Shown: positions 32,577 to 41,207, numbered from the stretch's first letter. The stretch is 64,000 nt of DNA from Bordetella pertussis 18323 (GCF_000306945.1 NC_018518.1:2914001-2978000), one strand, 5' to 3'. Notes: generated by a model not told the origin, from the sequence alone. Program-made: numbers and translations.

Positions 32577-33125
32577 ATGAAAACTGTTGGCGACAAACTC
32601 GAGCCTTTCAAGGTTACCGGCGTCAAGCCCGGCTTCAACCAGCATGAAGAAAACGGCGTTTCGGCTTTCGAGGACATCACCGAAAGCTCCTTCCCCGGCA
32701 AGTGGAAAGTGATCTATTTCTACCCGAAGGATTTCACCTTCGTGTGCCCGACCGAAATCGTCGGCTTCAACAAGCTGGCCAAGGATTTCGAAGACCGCGA
32801 CGCCGTCCTGCTGGGCGGCTCGACCGACAACGAATTCGTCAAGCTGGCCTGGCGCCGTGAGCACCCGGACCTGAACAAGCTGGGTCACTACCAGTTCGGC
32901 GACACCACCGGCGCGCTGATCGATCAGCTGGGTGTGCGTGAAAAGGGTGCCGGCGTCGCGCTGCGCGCCACTTTCATCGTCGACCCCGACAACACGATCC
33001 AGCACGTTTCGGTGAACAACCTGAACGTCGGCCGCAACCCTGAAGAAGTGCTGCGTCTGCTCGACGGCCTGCAAACCGACGAGCTGTGCCCGTGCAACCG
33101 TTCGGTTGGCGGCGCCACGCTGTAA
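32577..33125 (+). CDS. ahpC: Alkyl hydroperoxide reductase AhpC (peroxiredoxin)
   Basis: This 182-residue peroxidase reduces H2O2, organic peroxides and peroxynitrite. The peroxidatic Cys57 lies in FTFVCPTE. The C-terminus has Cys171 and Cys173 (ELCPCNRS), the double resolving-cysteine arrangement seen in the AhpC that pairs with AhpD. GGAG 6 bp upstream of the ATG serves as Shine-Dalgarno. It is followed by ahpD after 55 bp with a small hairpin between. Confidence 0.95.
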   Translation: MKTVGDKLEPFKVTGVKPGFNQHEENGVSAFEDITESSFPGKWKVIYFYPKDFTFVCPTEIVGFNKLAKDFEDRDAVLLGGSTDNEFVKLAWRREHPDLNKLGHYQFGDTTGALIDQLGVREKGAGVALRATFIVDPDNTIQHVSVNNLNVGRNPEEVLRLLDGLQTDELCPCNRSVGGATL

Positions 33126-33133
33126 TTTCCCCG

Positions 33134-33154
33134 GCCCGGCTCGTCCGGGCTTTC
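33134..33154 (+). terminator. Small hairpin between ahpC and ahpD
   Basis: A 6-bp stem (GCCCGG / CCGGGC) with a 5-base loop is followed by TTTC. It is a weak terminator that could lower ahpD expression relative to ahpC. Confidence 0.5.
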
Positions 33155-33180
33155 ATTGCTCCAGACTATAGGGAAAAACT

Positions 33181-33699
33181 ATGGAATTCCTTTCTACCAT
33201 TAAGGATCAACTGCCGGATTGGGCCAAGGACATCCGCCTGAATCTGGACGCCGTGATCGCACGCTCCACCCTGGCGCCGGAAGACGCCCTGGGCGCCGCG
33301 CTGTCGGCCGCGTTCGCCGCGCGCAGCCAGTTGCTGATCGACGCCTTCAAGGGTGCGCTGTCGAAGACCGACGCCAATGCCGCCCTGACCGCTTCGGCGC
33401 TGATGGGCATGAACAACACCTGGTATCCGTACGTCGAAATGACCGGCGACGCCCAGTTGAAGAGCCTGCCGGCGCAGCTGCGCATGAATGCCTACGCCAC
33501 CCATGGCGGCGTGGACAAGAAGCGCTTCGAGCTGTTCGCGCTGGCCGCCTCGATCATCGGCAAGTGCCATTTCTGCGTGCAGTCGCACTACGAAAACCTG
33601 AAGAAGGACGGCCTGACCGTCGAACAGCTGCGCGACGCGGGCCGTATTGCCGCCGTCGTCAACGCAGCCGCCCTGGCGCTGGCCGCGCAGGGCAAGTAA
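33181..33699 (+). CDS. ahpD: Alkyl hydroperoxidase AhpD
   Basis: This 172-residue helical protein supplies electrons to AhpC in the mycobacterial-type system. The active site is Cys129-x2-Cys132-x3-His136 (KCHFCVQSH), with upstream Glu117 in the expected proton-relay place. It follows ahpC in the same operon. The partner adaptor proteins known from mycobacteria (lipoamide, SucB) would be encoded elsewhere. Confidence 0.94.
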   Translation: MEFLSTIKDQLPDWAKDIRLNLDAVIARSTLAPEDALGAALSAAFAARSQLLIDAFKGALSKTDANAALTASALMGMNNTWYPYVEMTGDAQLKSLPAQLRMNAYATHGGVDKKRFELFALAASIIGKCHFCVQSHYENLKKDGLTVEQLRDAGRIAAVVNAAALALAAQGK

Positions 33700-33766
33700 G
33701 CGCCCCCCGCGGTGCGCCGGCCTCCCCCGCCGGCGGCCGCAGCCGGCCCCTGCGCGGGGCCGGCAC

Positions 33767-34594
33767 TCATTCCCTTCCCTCGCCCAGCCGCCGCCACTCG
33801 CGCGGCGAGCAGCCCAGCGCCCGATTGAACATGGCCGTGAACGCGCTCGGGCTCTGATAGCCGAGATCCAGCGCCACGTCGGTGACCGCCTGGCCGTCGC
33901 CCAGCCGCCGCACGGCGTCCAGCAGGCGGGCCTGCTGGATCCAGCGCGCGAAGCTCAGGCCCGTTTCGTCGAGAAAACGCCGGTACAGCGTGCGCGCGCT
34001 GAGCTTCAGCCGGCGCGCCTGCGCCTGGGCGCTGTCGAATGCCGACAAGTCGGCCAGCGCCCGCTCGCACAGGCCACGCAGCGCCGCGCTCTCGGGCAGC
34101 GGCAGATCGAGGCCGCAGCGCGGCAGCCGCCGCAGTTCGGCCACCATCAAGGCGCTGAGCAGGCCATATTCCTCGTCCAGCGCGCCGTCGCTGGCCTCGT
34201 GGCGCTGGGGCGCGTCGCGGGTGGAGGGCGCATCGGTGCTGGCGCGCACCACCAGCTCGCGCATCAGCGCAGTCATGTCCAGCACGGCGCAATCGTCGGG
34301 CATGCCCCGCACCAGCGCCGCGTCGATGTACAAGGACCGCATGTCGACCGCGCTGCTCATGCGGATTTCGTGCACCGTGCGCGCCGGGATCCATAACGCG
34401 CGCATCGGCGGCACCACCCACAGCCGGCGCCGGGTCGCGACCCGCATCACCCCCGACGAGCCGCACAGGAACTGCGCGCGATCGTGCCAATGCGGCTTGA
34501 CGTGCGCGTCGGCCGGATAGCGGTTGCGCCGCGTGACGACAGCCGGCGCGCGCGCATGGGCAACCGAGATGGCTTCGGCGGCGGGTTTGTCCAT
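33767..34594 (-). CDS. AraC-family transcriptional regulator
   Basis: This 275-residue regulator has an N-terminal cupin-like sensing domain (PHWHDRAQFLCGSSGVMRV, PPMRALWIPARTVHEI) and C-terminal twin helix-turn-helix (about 175-270: LKLSARTLYRRF and VTDVALDLGYQSPSAFTAMF). The start ATG at 34592-34594 (MDKPAAEAI) is chosen because the frame upstream lacks conserved sequence. It is divergent from the MFS gene with about 90 bp between, so it probably controls that transporter. The ligand is not known. Confidence 0.88.
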   Translation of the reverse strand: MDKPAAEAISVAHARAPAVVTRRNRYPADAHVKPHWHDRAQFLCGSSGVMRVATRRRLWVVPPMRALWIPARTVHEIRMSSAVDMRSLYIDAALVRGMPDDCAVLDMTALMRELVVRASTDAPSTRDAPQRHEASDGALDEEYGLLSALMVAELRRLPRCGLDLPLPESAALRGLCERALADLSAFDSAQAQARRLKLSARTLYRRFLDETGLSFARWIQQARLLDAVRRLGDGQAVTDVALDLGYQSPSAFTAMFNRALGCSPREWRRLGEGRE

Positions 34595-34681
34595 TTCTCG
34601 ATAGTTTTGGTCGAATTCAAGAAGGACAGAATAGCGCAGCCAGCGCACACTGGCATGCATCCTCATTACGACGCCTTCGCC

Positions 34682-35941
34682 ATGGACGCTCCCGCAGCAA
34701 GCACGCCCGCCCCTCCCGCCGCCTTCCCGCGCAGCGTCACGCTGTTGCTGAACGTCGCGCACGCGCTGGACCATATGTTCCTGCTGATCTTCGCGACGGC
34801 GGTCGCGGCCATCGCGGCCGATTTCGGTTTTGCGCGCTGGGAGGACCTCATGCCCTTCGGCGTGGCGGCCTTCTTCCTGTTCGGCCTGGCATCGTGGCCG
34901 GCCGGCCGCCTGGGCGACCTGTGGGGCCGGCGCCGCATGATGCTGCTGTTCTTCTTCGGCCTGGGCGCAGCCGCGCTGCTGTGCGCGCTGACCCGCAATG
35001 CCTGGCAGCTGGCCGGCGCGATGGCGCTGATCGGCGCGTTCGCCGCCATCTACCATCCGGTGGGCATTCCCATGATCGTGCAGCACGCGACCAACCCGGG
35101 CGCGGTCATCGGCGTCAACGGGCTGGCCGGCAACCTGGGCGTGGCCCTGGCGGCGCTGGTCACCGGCGTGCTGGTCCAATGGCTGGGATGGCGGGCGGCC
35201 TTCGCAGTGCCCGGACTGCTGTCGATCGCGTGCGGCCTGCTGTTCATGCGGGTATGCCCCGCCGAGGACGAGCCGCCGGCCCGCCGCAAGAGCCGCGCCA
35301 GCGTGCTGCTCGACCCGCGCCAGCTGGCGCGGGCGTTCGCGGTCATGACGGCGGCCGCCGTCACCGGCAGCCTGCTGTTCAACTTCACCACCAACGGCAA
35401 TGCCCAATTGCTGGACCAGCGTTTTCGCGGCATCGTCGAAGACCCGGTCGCCCTCGGCGCCATGCTGGCGTTCATCTATGTGGTGGCATCGCTCACGCAG
35501 GTGGTGGTGGGGCGCCTGATCGACCGGGTCGCGCTCAAGCCGCTCTACCTGTGCATGGTGCTGGCGCAGATCCCGCTGCTGGCCTGGGCGGCCGTGGCGC
35601 AGGGCTGGGCCCTGTTTGCCGCGCTGCTGGGAACCATGGTGTTCATTTTCGGCGCGATCCCGTTCACCGACGCGATGATCGTGCGCTATGTGGACGACCG
35701 CAGCCGCTCGCGCGTGGCCGGCATGCGGCTGACGGTGTCGTTCGGCGTCAGTTCGCTGGCGGTGTGGCTGCTAGGGCCGGTGGTCAAGCAGGCAGGCTTT
35801 GGCAGCCTGTTCGCGGGCATGGCCGTCATCGCCGCCTGCACCGCCACCATGGTGCTGCTGCTGCCCAGCGAGCGGCCCGAGCCGCAAAGCGCCCCGGCCG
35901 CTAGCTGTGAACTGTCAATAGGTTGTATTCGTCCAGGTTGA
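34682..35941 (+). CDS. MFS transporter, C-terminal tail altered by IS481
   Basis: This major-facilitator carrier has about twelve membrane segments (ALDHMFLLIFATAVAAIAADF at the start; GRLGDLWGRRRMM loop 2-3 motif). The last helix (MAVIAACTATMVLLL) is complete. After PEPQSAPAA the frame enters IS481 at 35906 and ends with about 10 residues coded by the IS end. The insertion replaced the native tail, so activity may survive. The start is uncertain: ATG 34682 is used, with an in-frame ATG at 34655 possible. The substrate is unknown; the divergent AraC gene is the likely regulator. Confidence 0.8.
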   Translation: MDAPAASTPAPPAAFPRSVTLLLNVAHALDHMFLLIFATAVAAIAADFGFARWEDLMPFGVAAFFLFGLASWPAGRLGDLWGRRRMMLLFFFGLGAAALLCALTRNAWQLAGAMALIGAFAAIYHPVGIPMIVQHATNPGAVIGVNGLAGNLGVALAALVTGVLVQWLGWRAAFAVPGLLSIACGLLFMRVCPAEDEPPARRKSRASVLLDPRQLARAFAVMTAAAVTGSLLFNFTTNGNAQLLDQRFRGIVEDPVALGAMLAFIYVVASLTQVVVGRLIDRVALKPLYLCMVLAQIPLLAWAAVAQGWALFAALLGTMVFIFGAIPFTDAMIVRYVDDRSRSRVAGMRLTVSFGVSSLAVWLLGPVVKQAGFGSLFAGMAVIAACTATMVLLLPSERPEPQSAPAASCELSIGCIRPG

Positions 35942-36851
35942 GTCTGGAGATGGGTACAGCGCGCCCGATGCCTTGGTGGGGTCGATGCCAGTTGTAGTGG
36001 TGTAGCCAGGATTTCATGGCATCGGCTCGGTGTTGGGAGTTCTGGTAGGTGTGAGCGTAAGCCCACTCACGCAAGGCCGACTGGATGAAGCGTTCGGCCT
36101 TGCCATTGGTCTGTGGGCGGTAAGGTCGGGTAAAGCGGTGCTTGATGCCCAGCTCATGGCACAGCGCGGCGAAGGCGCGGCTGCGAAAGGCCGAGCCATT
36201 GTCGGTGAGCAAGCGCTGGATGGTCACGCCCAGGCGCTGGTAGTAGGCCACTGCGTCCTTGAGGAACTGGACGGCGCTGGGGAAGCGCTCGTCGGGGTGG
36301 ATGTCGGTGAAGGCCACGCGGGCGTGGTCATCGATGGCCACGAAGACGAAGTCCCAGCCGGCCCCCTCAACGGTATCGCGTCGGTTGCCCGTGACCCGGT
36401 GACCAGGGCGCTGGATACGTCCCAGCTTCTTGATGTCGATGTGCAGCAGATCGCCGGGGGCCTGATGCTCGTAGCGCACCACCGGCTCGGCCGGCTCCAG
36501 GTCGGCCAGGTGCGACAGACCGGCGCGGGCCAGGACGCGGCTGACGGTGCTGGCTGACACGCCCAGCGCCTGGGCGATGCGCGCTTGGGTCAGCCGCTTG
36601 CGGCGCAGCTCCACGATAGCCAGCGCCTTGGCCGGCGCAATCGCTCGGGGCGAGACCGTCGGGCGCGAGGACGCATCGGCCAAGCCCGCCTGGCCCTGAG
36701 CCAGGAAGCGGCCCAGCCATTTGCGCACAGTCGGCGCGGTGACCCCATGGGCGCGGGCCGCTTCAGGCACACAAACTTGATGGGCGATCAATTGCTGGAC
36801 CATTTCGAGTCGACGTAGGAAGGTCAATCGGGCATGCTTATGGGTGTTCAT
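35901..36851 (-). CDS. IS481 transposase
   Basis: This 316-residue integrase-fold transposase has N-terminal helix-turn-helix domains (residues about 15-110) and a catalytic triad Asp139 (HIDIKK), Asp217 (LLTDNGS) and Glu253 (GKAERF), with 35 residues between the last two as in the DD(35)E class. All catalytic residues are intact. The reading frame has no stop inside the element: TAG at 35901-35903 is supplied by the CTAG target site. Start ATG at 36849-36851. Confidence 0.96.
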   Translation of the reverse strand: MNTHKHARLTFLRRLEMVQQLIAHQVCVPEAARAHGVTAPTVRKWLGRFLAQGQAGLADASSRPTVSPRAIAPAKALAIVELRRKRLTQARIAQALGVSASTVSRVLARAGLSHLADLEPAEPVVRYEHQAPGDLLHIDIKKLGRIQRPGHRVTGNRRDTVEGAGWDFVFVAIDDHARVAFTDIHPDERFPSAVQFLKDAVAYYQRLGVTIQRLLTDNGSAFRSRAFAALCHELGIKHRFTRPYRPQTNGKAERFIQSALREWAYAHTYQNSQHRADAMKSWLHHYNWHRPHQGIGRAVPISRLNLDEYNLLTVHS

Positions 36852-36948
36852 CCGGCCGGGCTCCTTGAGTGAACTGGGGGGTTGGCGATTTCCAGTTTCT
36901 CAAATCCGGTTCGGATGAACCATGCATACAACCTATTGAATCTTCACA
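35906..36948 (-). mobile_element. Insertion sequence IS481, complete
   Basis: This 1043-bp element has imperfect terminal inverted repeats: the left end starts TGTGAACTGTCAATAGGTTG and the right end, read inward, TGTGAAGATTCAATAGGTTG. It encodes a full DDE transposase on the minus strand. Both flanks carry the CTAG core of the known NCTAGN target, but the outer bases differ (GCTAGC left, CCTAGT right). IS481 is present in very high copy in B. pertussis and drives its genome rearrangements. Confidence 0.97.
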
Positions 36949-36949
36949 C

Positions 36950-37714
36950 CTAGTCCTTGTCGCGATCCACCAGCCGGTGGCGTGCCTGGCCCAGGTGAAA
37001 CTGCATGGCAATGCGCGCGCGCTCGGCGTCCTGCTCGCGGATGGCGCCCAGGATGGCCGCGTGCTCGTCGGCCACGCGCTGCGCGCGCTGGCGCGAACCG
37101 GTGCGCGTCAGGCTCAGGGTCAGGCGCATGAAGCCGCTGATCGACTCGTGTATGGTTTCCAGCACGCCGAGGTAGAAATCGTTTCCGCTGGCCTCGGCGA
37201 TGCTGGCGTGGAAAGCCAGGTCGGCCTCTGGCGAGACGCGGCCATGCTCCAGCTCCTCGACGAAGGCGGCATGCGCCTCGCCGATCTTGTGCAATTGCTC
37301 GTCGGTGCGCCGCAGGGCCGCCAGGCGGGCCGCATCGCCCTCCAGCGCCACGCGCACTTCCTGGGCGCGCAGGTAGGCCCCGACGTTCTGCACGTCGCTG
37401 AACGTCTTCAGGCGCGGCGCGGGCTGGTGGCTGACGAATGTGCCCAGCCCCTGGTGCGCCGTCACCAGTCCGTCGGCGCGCAGGCGCAGCAGGGCTTCGC
37501 GCACCACCGGCCGCGACACGCCGAATTTCTCGCAGATTTCGTGCTCGGAAGGCAATTTGTCGCCCACGTTCAGGCGCCCCGAGGCGATCTGGTCGAAGAT
37601 CTGCCCGTACAGCTGGTCGGCCAACCGCACGCGCTGGCCCCGCTCCAGGTGCAGGGCGACGCCGCCGTCGGCGTCGACGGCGGCGGACTTGGCGGACTCT
37701 TGCTTGCGGGCCAC
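36950..37714 (-). CDS. GntR-family (FadR subfamily) transcriptional regulator
   Basis: This 254-residue regulator has an N-terminal winged helix (QIASGRLNVGDKLPSEHEI, SRPVVREALLRLRADGLV) and an all-helical FCD ligand domain (LAFHASIAEASGNDFYLG; EHAAILGAIREQD). The GTG at 37712-37714 is chosen because AGGAG lies 5 bp upstream. Its stop TAG falls in the CTAG adjoining IS481, so the last residues may differ from the native protein, though length is normal. It lies 68 bp downstream of the aldolase gene on the same strand and likely controls the cluster at 37.8-42.1 kb. Confidence 0.9.
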   Translation of the reverse strand: MARKQESAKSAAVDADGGVALHLERGQRVRLADQLYGQIFDQIASGRLNVGDKLPSEHEICEKFGVSRPVVREALLRLRADGLVTAHQGLGTFVSHQPAPRLKTFSDVQNVGAYLRAQEVRVALEGDAARLAALRRTDEQLHKIGEAHAAFVEELEHGRVSPEADLAFHASIAEASGNDFYLGVLETIHESISGFMRLTLSLTRTGSRQRAQRVADEHAAILGAIREQDAERARIAMQFHLGQARHRLVDRDKD

Positions 37715-37782
37715 GGGCACTCCTGACTGATCACTGCGGTTGCGCCATCGTACGTCATCGCGCGGCGCGCCGCGCGCCAGGA

Positions 37783-38700
37783 TCACTGGCGATCGCCCGC
37801 CAGCAACGCGCGCGCCACCGGCGCCACGCGCTCGCGGTCGGCCGGATCCAGCCCGCTCAACAGCGGCAGCATGGGCCCCATGTCGGCCACGCCGGCCAGC
37901 GTCACAGCGTCGTGCAGCACGCGGATCGGGCTGATCCCGTCGCGGCAATCCTCCAGCGGGATATAGGCGGCGCGCACCTGTTCGGCCGCCTCGAAATCGC
38001 CTTGGTGCAGCAGATGCAGCAGGCGCATCGAGCCGCGCGGCGCCACGCAGACCGACCCGGAGGTGAAGCTGCGCAGCCCGAACTGGCGGAAGTGCACGAT
38101 GGCCGGCCGCTCGCCGATGCCGCTGACGATCCAGCGCGGGTCGACTTCCTTGAGCAGTGCATCCAGATAAGGATCGCGCGCGGGATCCTCGCGCACCACC
38201 GCGTATTTCAGGGCTGCGATGCGGCCTTCGCCGATCAGGCGCGCCACCGTGGCCGGCGCCAGGTAGTCGGACGACTTGATGTAGACGACCGCCGGACGGT
38301 CCATCGCGTCGCTGAACCGGCGGATGCCGTCGGCCAGCCCGGCGTCCGTATACGGAAACGACATGGGCAGCAGCATGGCGGTGGGAAAGTCGCGCGTGCG
38401 CAGGATGGCAGCCTGGTCCATCAGCTTGCCGTAGTCGGGGCCGGCCGACGGCAGCACCCAGGTATCGGGGCCGGCGGACTCGGCCAGGAAGTCCAGCAAC
38501 TGCGCGTACTCGCTGACCTGCACGTGGTAGAAGTTGGCATTGCCGCCGTACATCACGCTGCGCACTCCGCCTGCTTCCAGATGACGCAGCACCGCCTGGT
38601 TGGCGGCCGGATTGAGCGTCAGATCGGCATGGCGCGCCAGCGGCGGCACGGCAATGACGGAGCGCTGCAGGTCATCAGGGGTAACCGGGGTGGTTTTCAT
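37783..38700 (-). CDS. DHDPS/NAL-family aldolase or dehydratase
   Basis: This 305-residue TIM-barrel protein belongs to the dihydrodipicolinate synthase/N-acetylneuraminate lyase superfamily. The catalytic Tyr is probably in FPYTDAG and the Schiff-base Lys in IAALKYAV. The usual GTTGE pyruvate motif is replaced by GGNANF, so it is not a lysine-biosynthesis DapA; a catabolic keto-acid aldolase or dehydratase is more likely. AGGAG before the ATG at 38700 supports the start. It diverges from the Bug relic, with the promoter region between. Confidence 0.8.
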   Translation of the reverse strand: MKTTPVTPDDLQRSVIAVPPLARHADLTLNPAANQAVLRHLEAGGVRSVMYGGNANFYHVQVSEYAQLLDFLAESAGPDTWVLPSAGPDYGKLMDQAAILRTRDFPTAMLLPMSFPYTDAGLADGIRRFSDAMDRPAVVYIKSSDYLAPATVARLIGEGRIAALKYAVVREDPARDPYLDALLKEVDPRWIVSGIGERPAIVHFRQFGLRSFTSGSVCVAPRGSMRLLHLLHQGDFEAAEQVRAAYIPLEDCRDGISPIRVLHDAVTLAGVADMGPMLPLLSGLDPADRERVAPVARALLAGDRQ

Positions 38701-38762
38701 GAGCACGGCTCCTGCAAAATCTACGGTTGTATATGTGTTGGCGTGAAATTTTTTAAAAGTAT

Positions 38763-38777
38763 ACTTGGTTGACAAGT
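38763..38777. promoter_or_regulatory. Palindromic operator candidate overlapping the -35 box
   Basis: ACTTG-gttga-CAAGT is a 5-5-5 palindrome that covers the TTGACA -35 box at 38769-38774. The FadR-type regulator encoded at 36950 is the obvious candidate ligand; binding here would block transcription of the plus-strand genes. This is inferred from position and symmetry only. Confidence 0.5.
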
Positions 38778-38797
38778 TAAATACTAATAAATATATT
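38769..38797 (+). promoter_or_regulatory. Strong sigma-70 promoter
   Basis: A perfect TTGACA, a 17-bp spacer and TATATT make one of the best consensus promoters in the window. It lies in an AT-rich patch and reads toward the Bug relic (38908), the intact Bug gene, the dehydrogenase and the SDR. Confidence 0.8.
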
Positions 38798-38907
38798 GTC
38801 TAATAAGTAGCGTAGCATGGCGGCATATCGTCGCGCCCTCCGCGGCGACGTGCTCCGGCCGCCGCACCACACCACGCGCACCCGACGCGCACGAGGAGAC
38901 ACACGAC

Positions 38908-39099
38908 ATGTTTGCCATCCCCACCAACAGGGTGCGCGGCGTACTGGCCGCGTTGCGCCAGGGCAGCGTGCGCGCGCGCCTGCAGGAACAGGGCGCGCGG
39001 CCGTCGGGCAATACCCTCGAACCGTTCAAGGCTTTCATGGCCGACGAAGCCCGCAAGCGGGCCCAGGTCGTCCGGCAATCTGGCGCCACGGTGGACTGA
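38908..39099 (+). pseudogene. Relic of a Bug-type (tripartite tricarboxylate) binding protein, internally deleted
   Basis: This 63-codon frame has a good Shine-Dalgarno (GAGGAGACA) and start. Its last 45 residues (VRARLQEQGARPSGNT, then FKAFMADEARKRAQVV, ending SGATVD) match the C-terminus of Bug periplasmic solute-binding proteins. The signal peptide and the roughly 250-residue middle are missing. It therefore looks like a Bug gene that lost its centre. It lies just upstream of a complete Bug gene and downstream of a strong promoter. Confidence 0.65.
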
Positions 39100-39179
39100 C
39101 ACCTGCCCAGGCAAACGCGGCGGCCGATAGCGCGTGGCCGGCCGCCGCGCCATAAAACAACACGTGCGCTGGAGACATC

Positions 39180-40151
39180 GTGAACAAACTGAAATCGCTG
39201 CTGGCCGCCGCCGGCATGGCCGCGTGCGCGGTGGGCGCCGCGCACGCGGCCTCATACCCCGACAAGCCGATCACCATGATCGTGCCCTTCGTGCCGGGCG
39301 GCTCGTCCGACATCACGGCACGCGCCGTCACGCCCGGCATGACCAAGATCCTGGGCCAGAGCTTCGTGGTCGAGAACAAGCCGGGCGCCAACAGCGCGAT
39401 CGGCGCGCAGGCGCTGGCCCGCTCCACGCCCGATGGCTACACCATGATGGTGGGCTCGATCGGCACCTTCGCCATCAATGAAGCGCTGTACAAGAAGCTG
39501 GCCTACAACCCCAGCAAGGACTTCTCGTACCTGACCCAGGCCGTGCGCAATCCCAACGTGCTGGTGGCCCCGCCCTCGTTCCCGGCCAATACCGTGGCCG
39601 AGCTGATCGACTACGCCAGGAAGAATCCGGGCAAGGTCTCCTATGCATCCTCGGGGACCGGGTCGTCCGACCACCTGTCGGCCATCCTGTTTCGCCAGCG
39701 CACCGACACCACCGGCGTGGACGTGCCGTACAAGGGCGGCGGCGCGGCCATCGCCGACCTGCTGGGCGCGCAGGTCAACGTGTCGTTCCAGAACCTCGGC
39801 GCGGTGCAGACGCACATCAAGGGCGGCAAGCTGAAGGCGCTGGCCATCACCGGCGACAAGCGCGTCGGCGAGCTGCCCGACGTGCCCACGCTGGCCGAAG
39901 CCGGCGTCAAGGACATGGTGGTCTATTCCTGGCAGGGCTTCGCCGTGCCCAAGGACACGCCGCCGGCCATCGTCAAGCAGCTGGCCGAGGCCTTGCGCAC
40001 CACGCTGCGCGATCCGCAGGTCGAAAAAACCCTGCAGGGGCTGGGCTTCGAAGTGGTCGCCAATACGCCGGCCGAATTCAGCCGCTTCCAGCAGGACGAA
40101 GTCAAGCGCTGGCGCGAGGTCATCGAAAAGGGCGGTATCCAGCTCGAATAG
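39180..40151 (+). CDS. Bug-family periplasmic solute-binding protein
   Basis: This 323-residue protein of the tripartite tricarboxylate receptor (Bug) family has a signal peptide ending GAAHAAS (cleavage near residue 23). The mature protein opens YPDKPITMIVPFVPGGSSD, and the ligand loops VENKPGANSAIG and SGTGSSDHL are intact. It begins at GTG 39180 with GGAGA 6 bp upstream. Bug proteins are greatly expanded in Bordetella, often without membrane partners nearby, as here. The ligand is probably a carboxylate. Confidence 0.9.
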   Translation: MNKLKSLLAAAGMAACAVGAAHAASYPDKPITMIVPFVPGGSSDITARAVTPGMTKILGQSFVVENKPGANSAIGAQALARSTPDGYTMMVGSIGTFAINEALYKKLAYNPSKDFSYLTQAVRNPNVLVAPPSFPANTVAELIDYARKNPGKVSYASSGTGSSDHLSAILFRQRTDTTGVDVPYKGGGAAIADLLGAQVNVSFQNLGAVQTHIKGGKLKALAITGDKRVGELPDVPTLAEAGVKDMVVYSWQGFAVPKDTPPAIVKQLAEALRTTLRDPQVEKTLQGLGFEVVANTPAEFSRFQQDEVKRWREVIEKGGIQLE

Positions 40152-40253
40152 GCGCGCCCGCCCCGGCCTGCGGCGCGCTTTGGCGCACCGCAGCGCCCAG
40201 CCGAGGCAGAATCAAGTAGCATTTTCGCTTTGCCACCCTAAGAATCAGACGAC

Positions 40254-41207
40254 ATGACCACCAAGCACCGCATCATCCAGGTAGGCTCCCTGGCCGGATC
40301 GCCGACGGCCAATCGGCGACTCGCCGACGAATACGATGTGCTCGAACTGTGGCAGCAGGCCGACCGTGCGGCCGCGCTGGCCCGGCATGGCAAGGGCGTC
40401 ACCGCGCTGGTCACCTCGGCCAATTTCGGCGCGGATGCCGCGCTGATCGACGCGCTGCCCGATCTCAAGGCGATCTGCAGCTGGGGCGTGGGTTACGAAA
40501 CCATCGACGTCGATGCCGCCCGCAAGCGTGGCGTGCTGGTCAGCAACACCCCCGATGTGCTCACCGATTGCGTGGCCGACCTGGCCTGGGGCCTGCTGAT
40601 TTCGGGCGCCCGCCGCATGGCGCAGGGCGACCGCTTCGTGCGCGCCGGCCAATGGGGCCAGGTGCATGGCAGCATTCCGCTGGGCACGCGGGTCAGCGGC
40701 AAGAACCTCGGCATCATCGGCCTGGGCCGCATCGGCGAAGCCATCGCCCGGCGCGGCGACGGCTTCGACATGCAGGTGCGCTACCACAACCGCCGCCGGC
40801 GCGACGACGTCAGCTATGGCTACGAAAGCTCGCTGGCCGACCTGGCGCGCTGGGCCGATTTCCTGGTGGTCGCCACGGTGGGCGGCCCGAGCACCCGCCA
40901 CCTGGTCAACCAGGAAGTGCTGGAAGCGCTGGGCCCCAAGGGCCTCATCATCAACATCGCCCGCGGCCCGGTCATCGACGAAGCCGCGCTGGTGGCCGCG
41001 CTGCAGGCCGGCAAACTGGGCGGCGCGGCGCTGGACGTGTTCGAACACGAACCCTTGGTGCCCGACGCGCTGAAAGCCAGCGACGACACCGTGCTGCTGC
41101 CGCACATCGGCAGCGCCACCTTCGAGACCCGCATGGCGATGGAAAACCTGATGCTGGACAACCTGGCCTCGTTCTTCAAGACCGGCGACGTCATCACCCC
41201 CGTATAG
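40254..41207 (+). CDS. D-isomer-specific 2-hydroxyacid dehydrogenase
   Basis: This 317-residue NAD(P)-dependent enzyme has a Rossmann motif GLGRIGEAIARR near residue 160. The catalytic Arg lies in NIARGPVIDE, a Glu follows in the EHEPLVP region, and the catalytic His is in LPHIGSAT. The pattern SRHLVN or STRHLVN fits the glyoxylate/hydroxypyruvate reductase group. It sits between a Bug carboxylate receptor and an SDR, which suggests a hydroxyacid catabolic step; the substrate is not determined. Confidence 0.88.
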   Translation: MTTKHRIIQVGSLAGSPTANRRLADEYDVLELWQQADRAAALARHGKGVTALVTSANFGADAALIDALPDLKAICSWGVGYETIDVDAARKRGVLVSNTPDVLTDCVADLAWGLLISGARRMAQGDRFVRAGQWGQVHGSIPLGTRVSGKNLGIIGLGRIGEAIARRGDGFDMQVRYHNRRRRDDVSYGYESSLADLARWADFLVVATVGGPSTRHLVNQEVLEALGPKGLIINIARGPVIDEAALVAALQAGKLGGAALDVFEHEPLVPDALKASDDTVLLPHIGSATFETRMAMENLMLDNLASFFKTGDVITPV

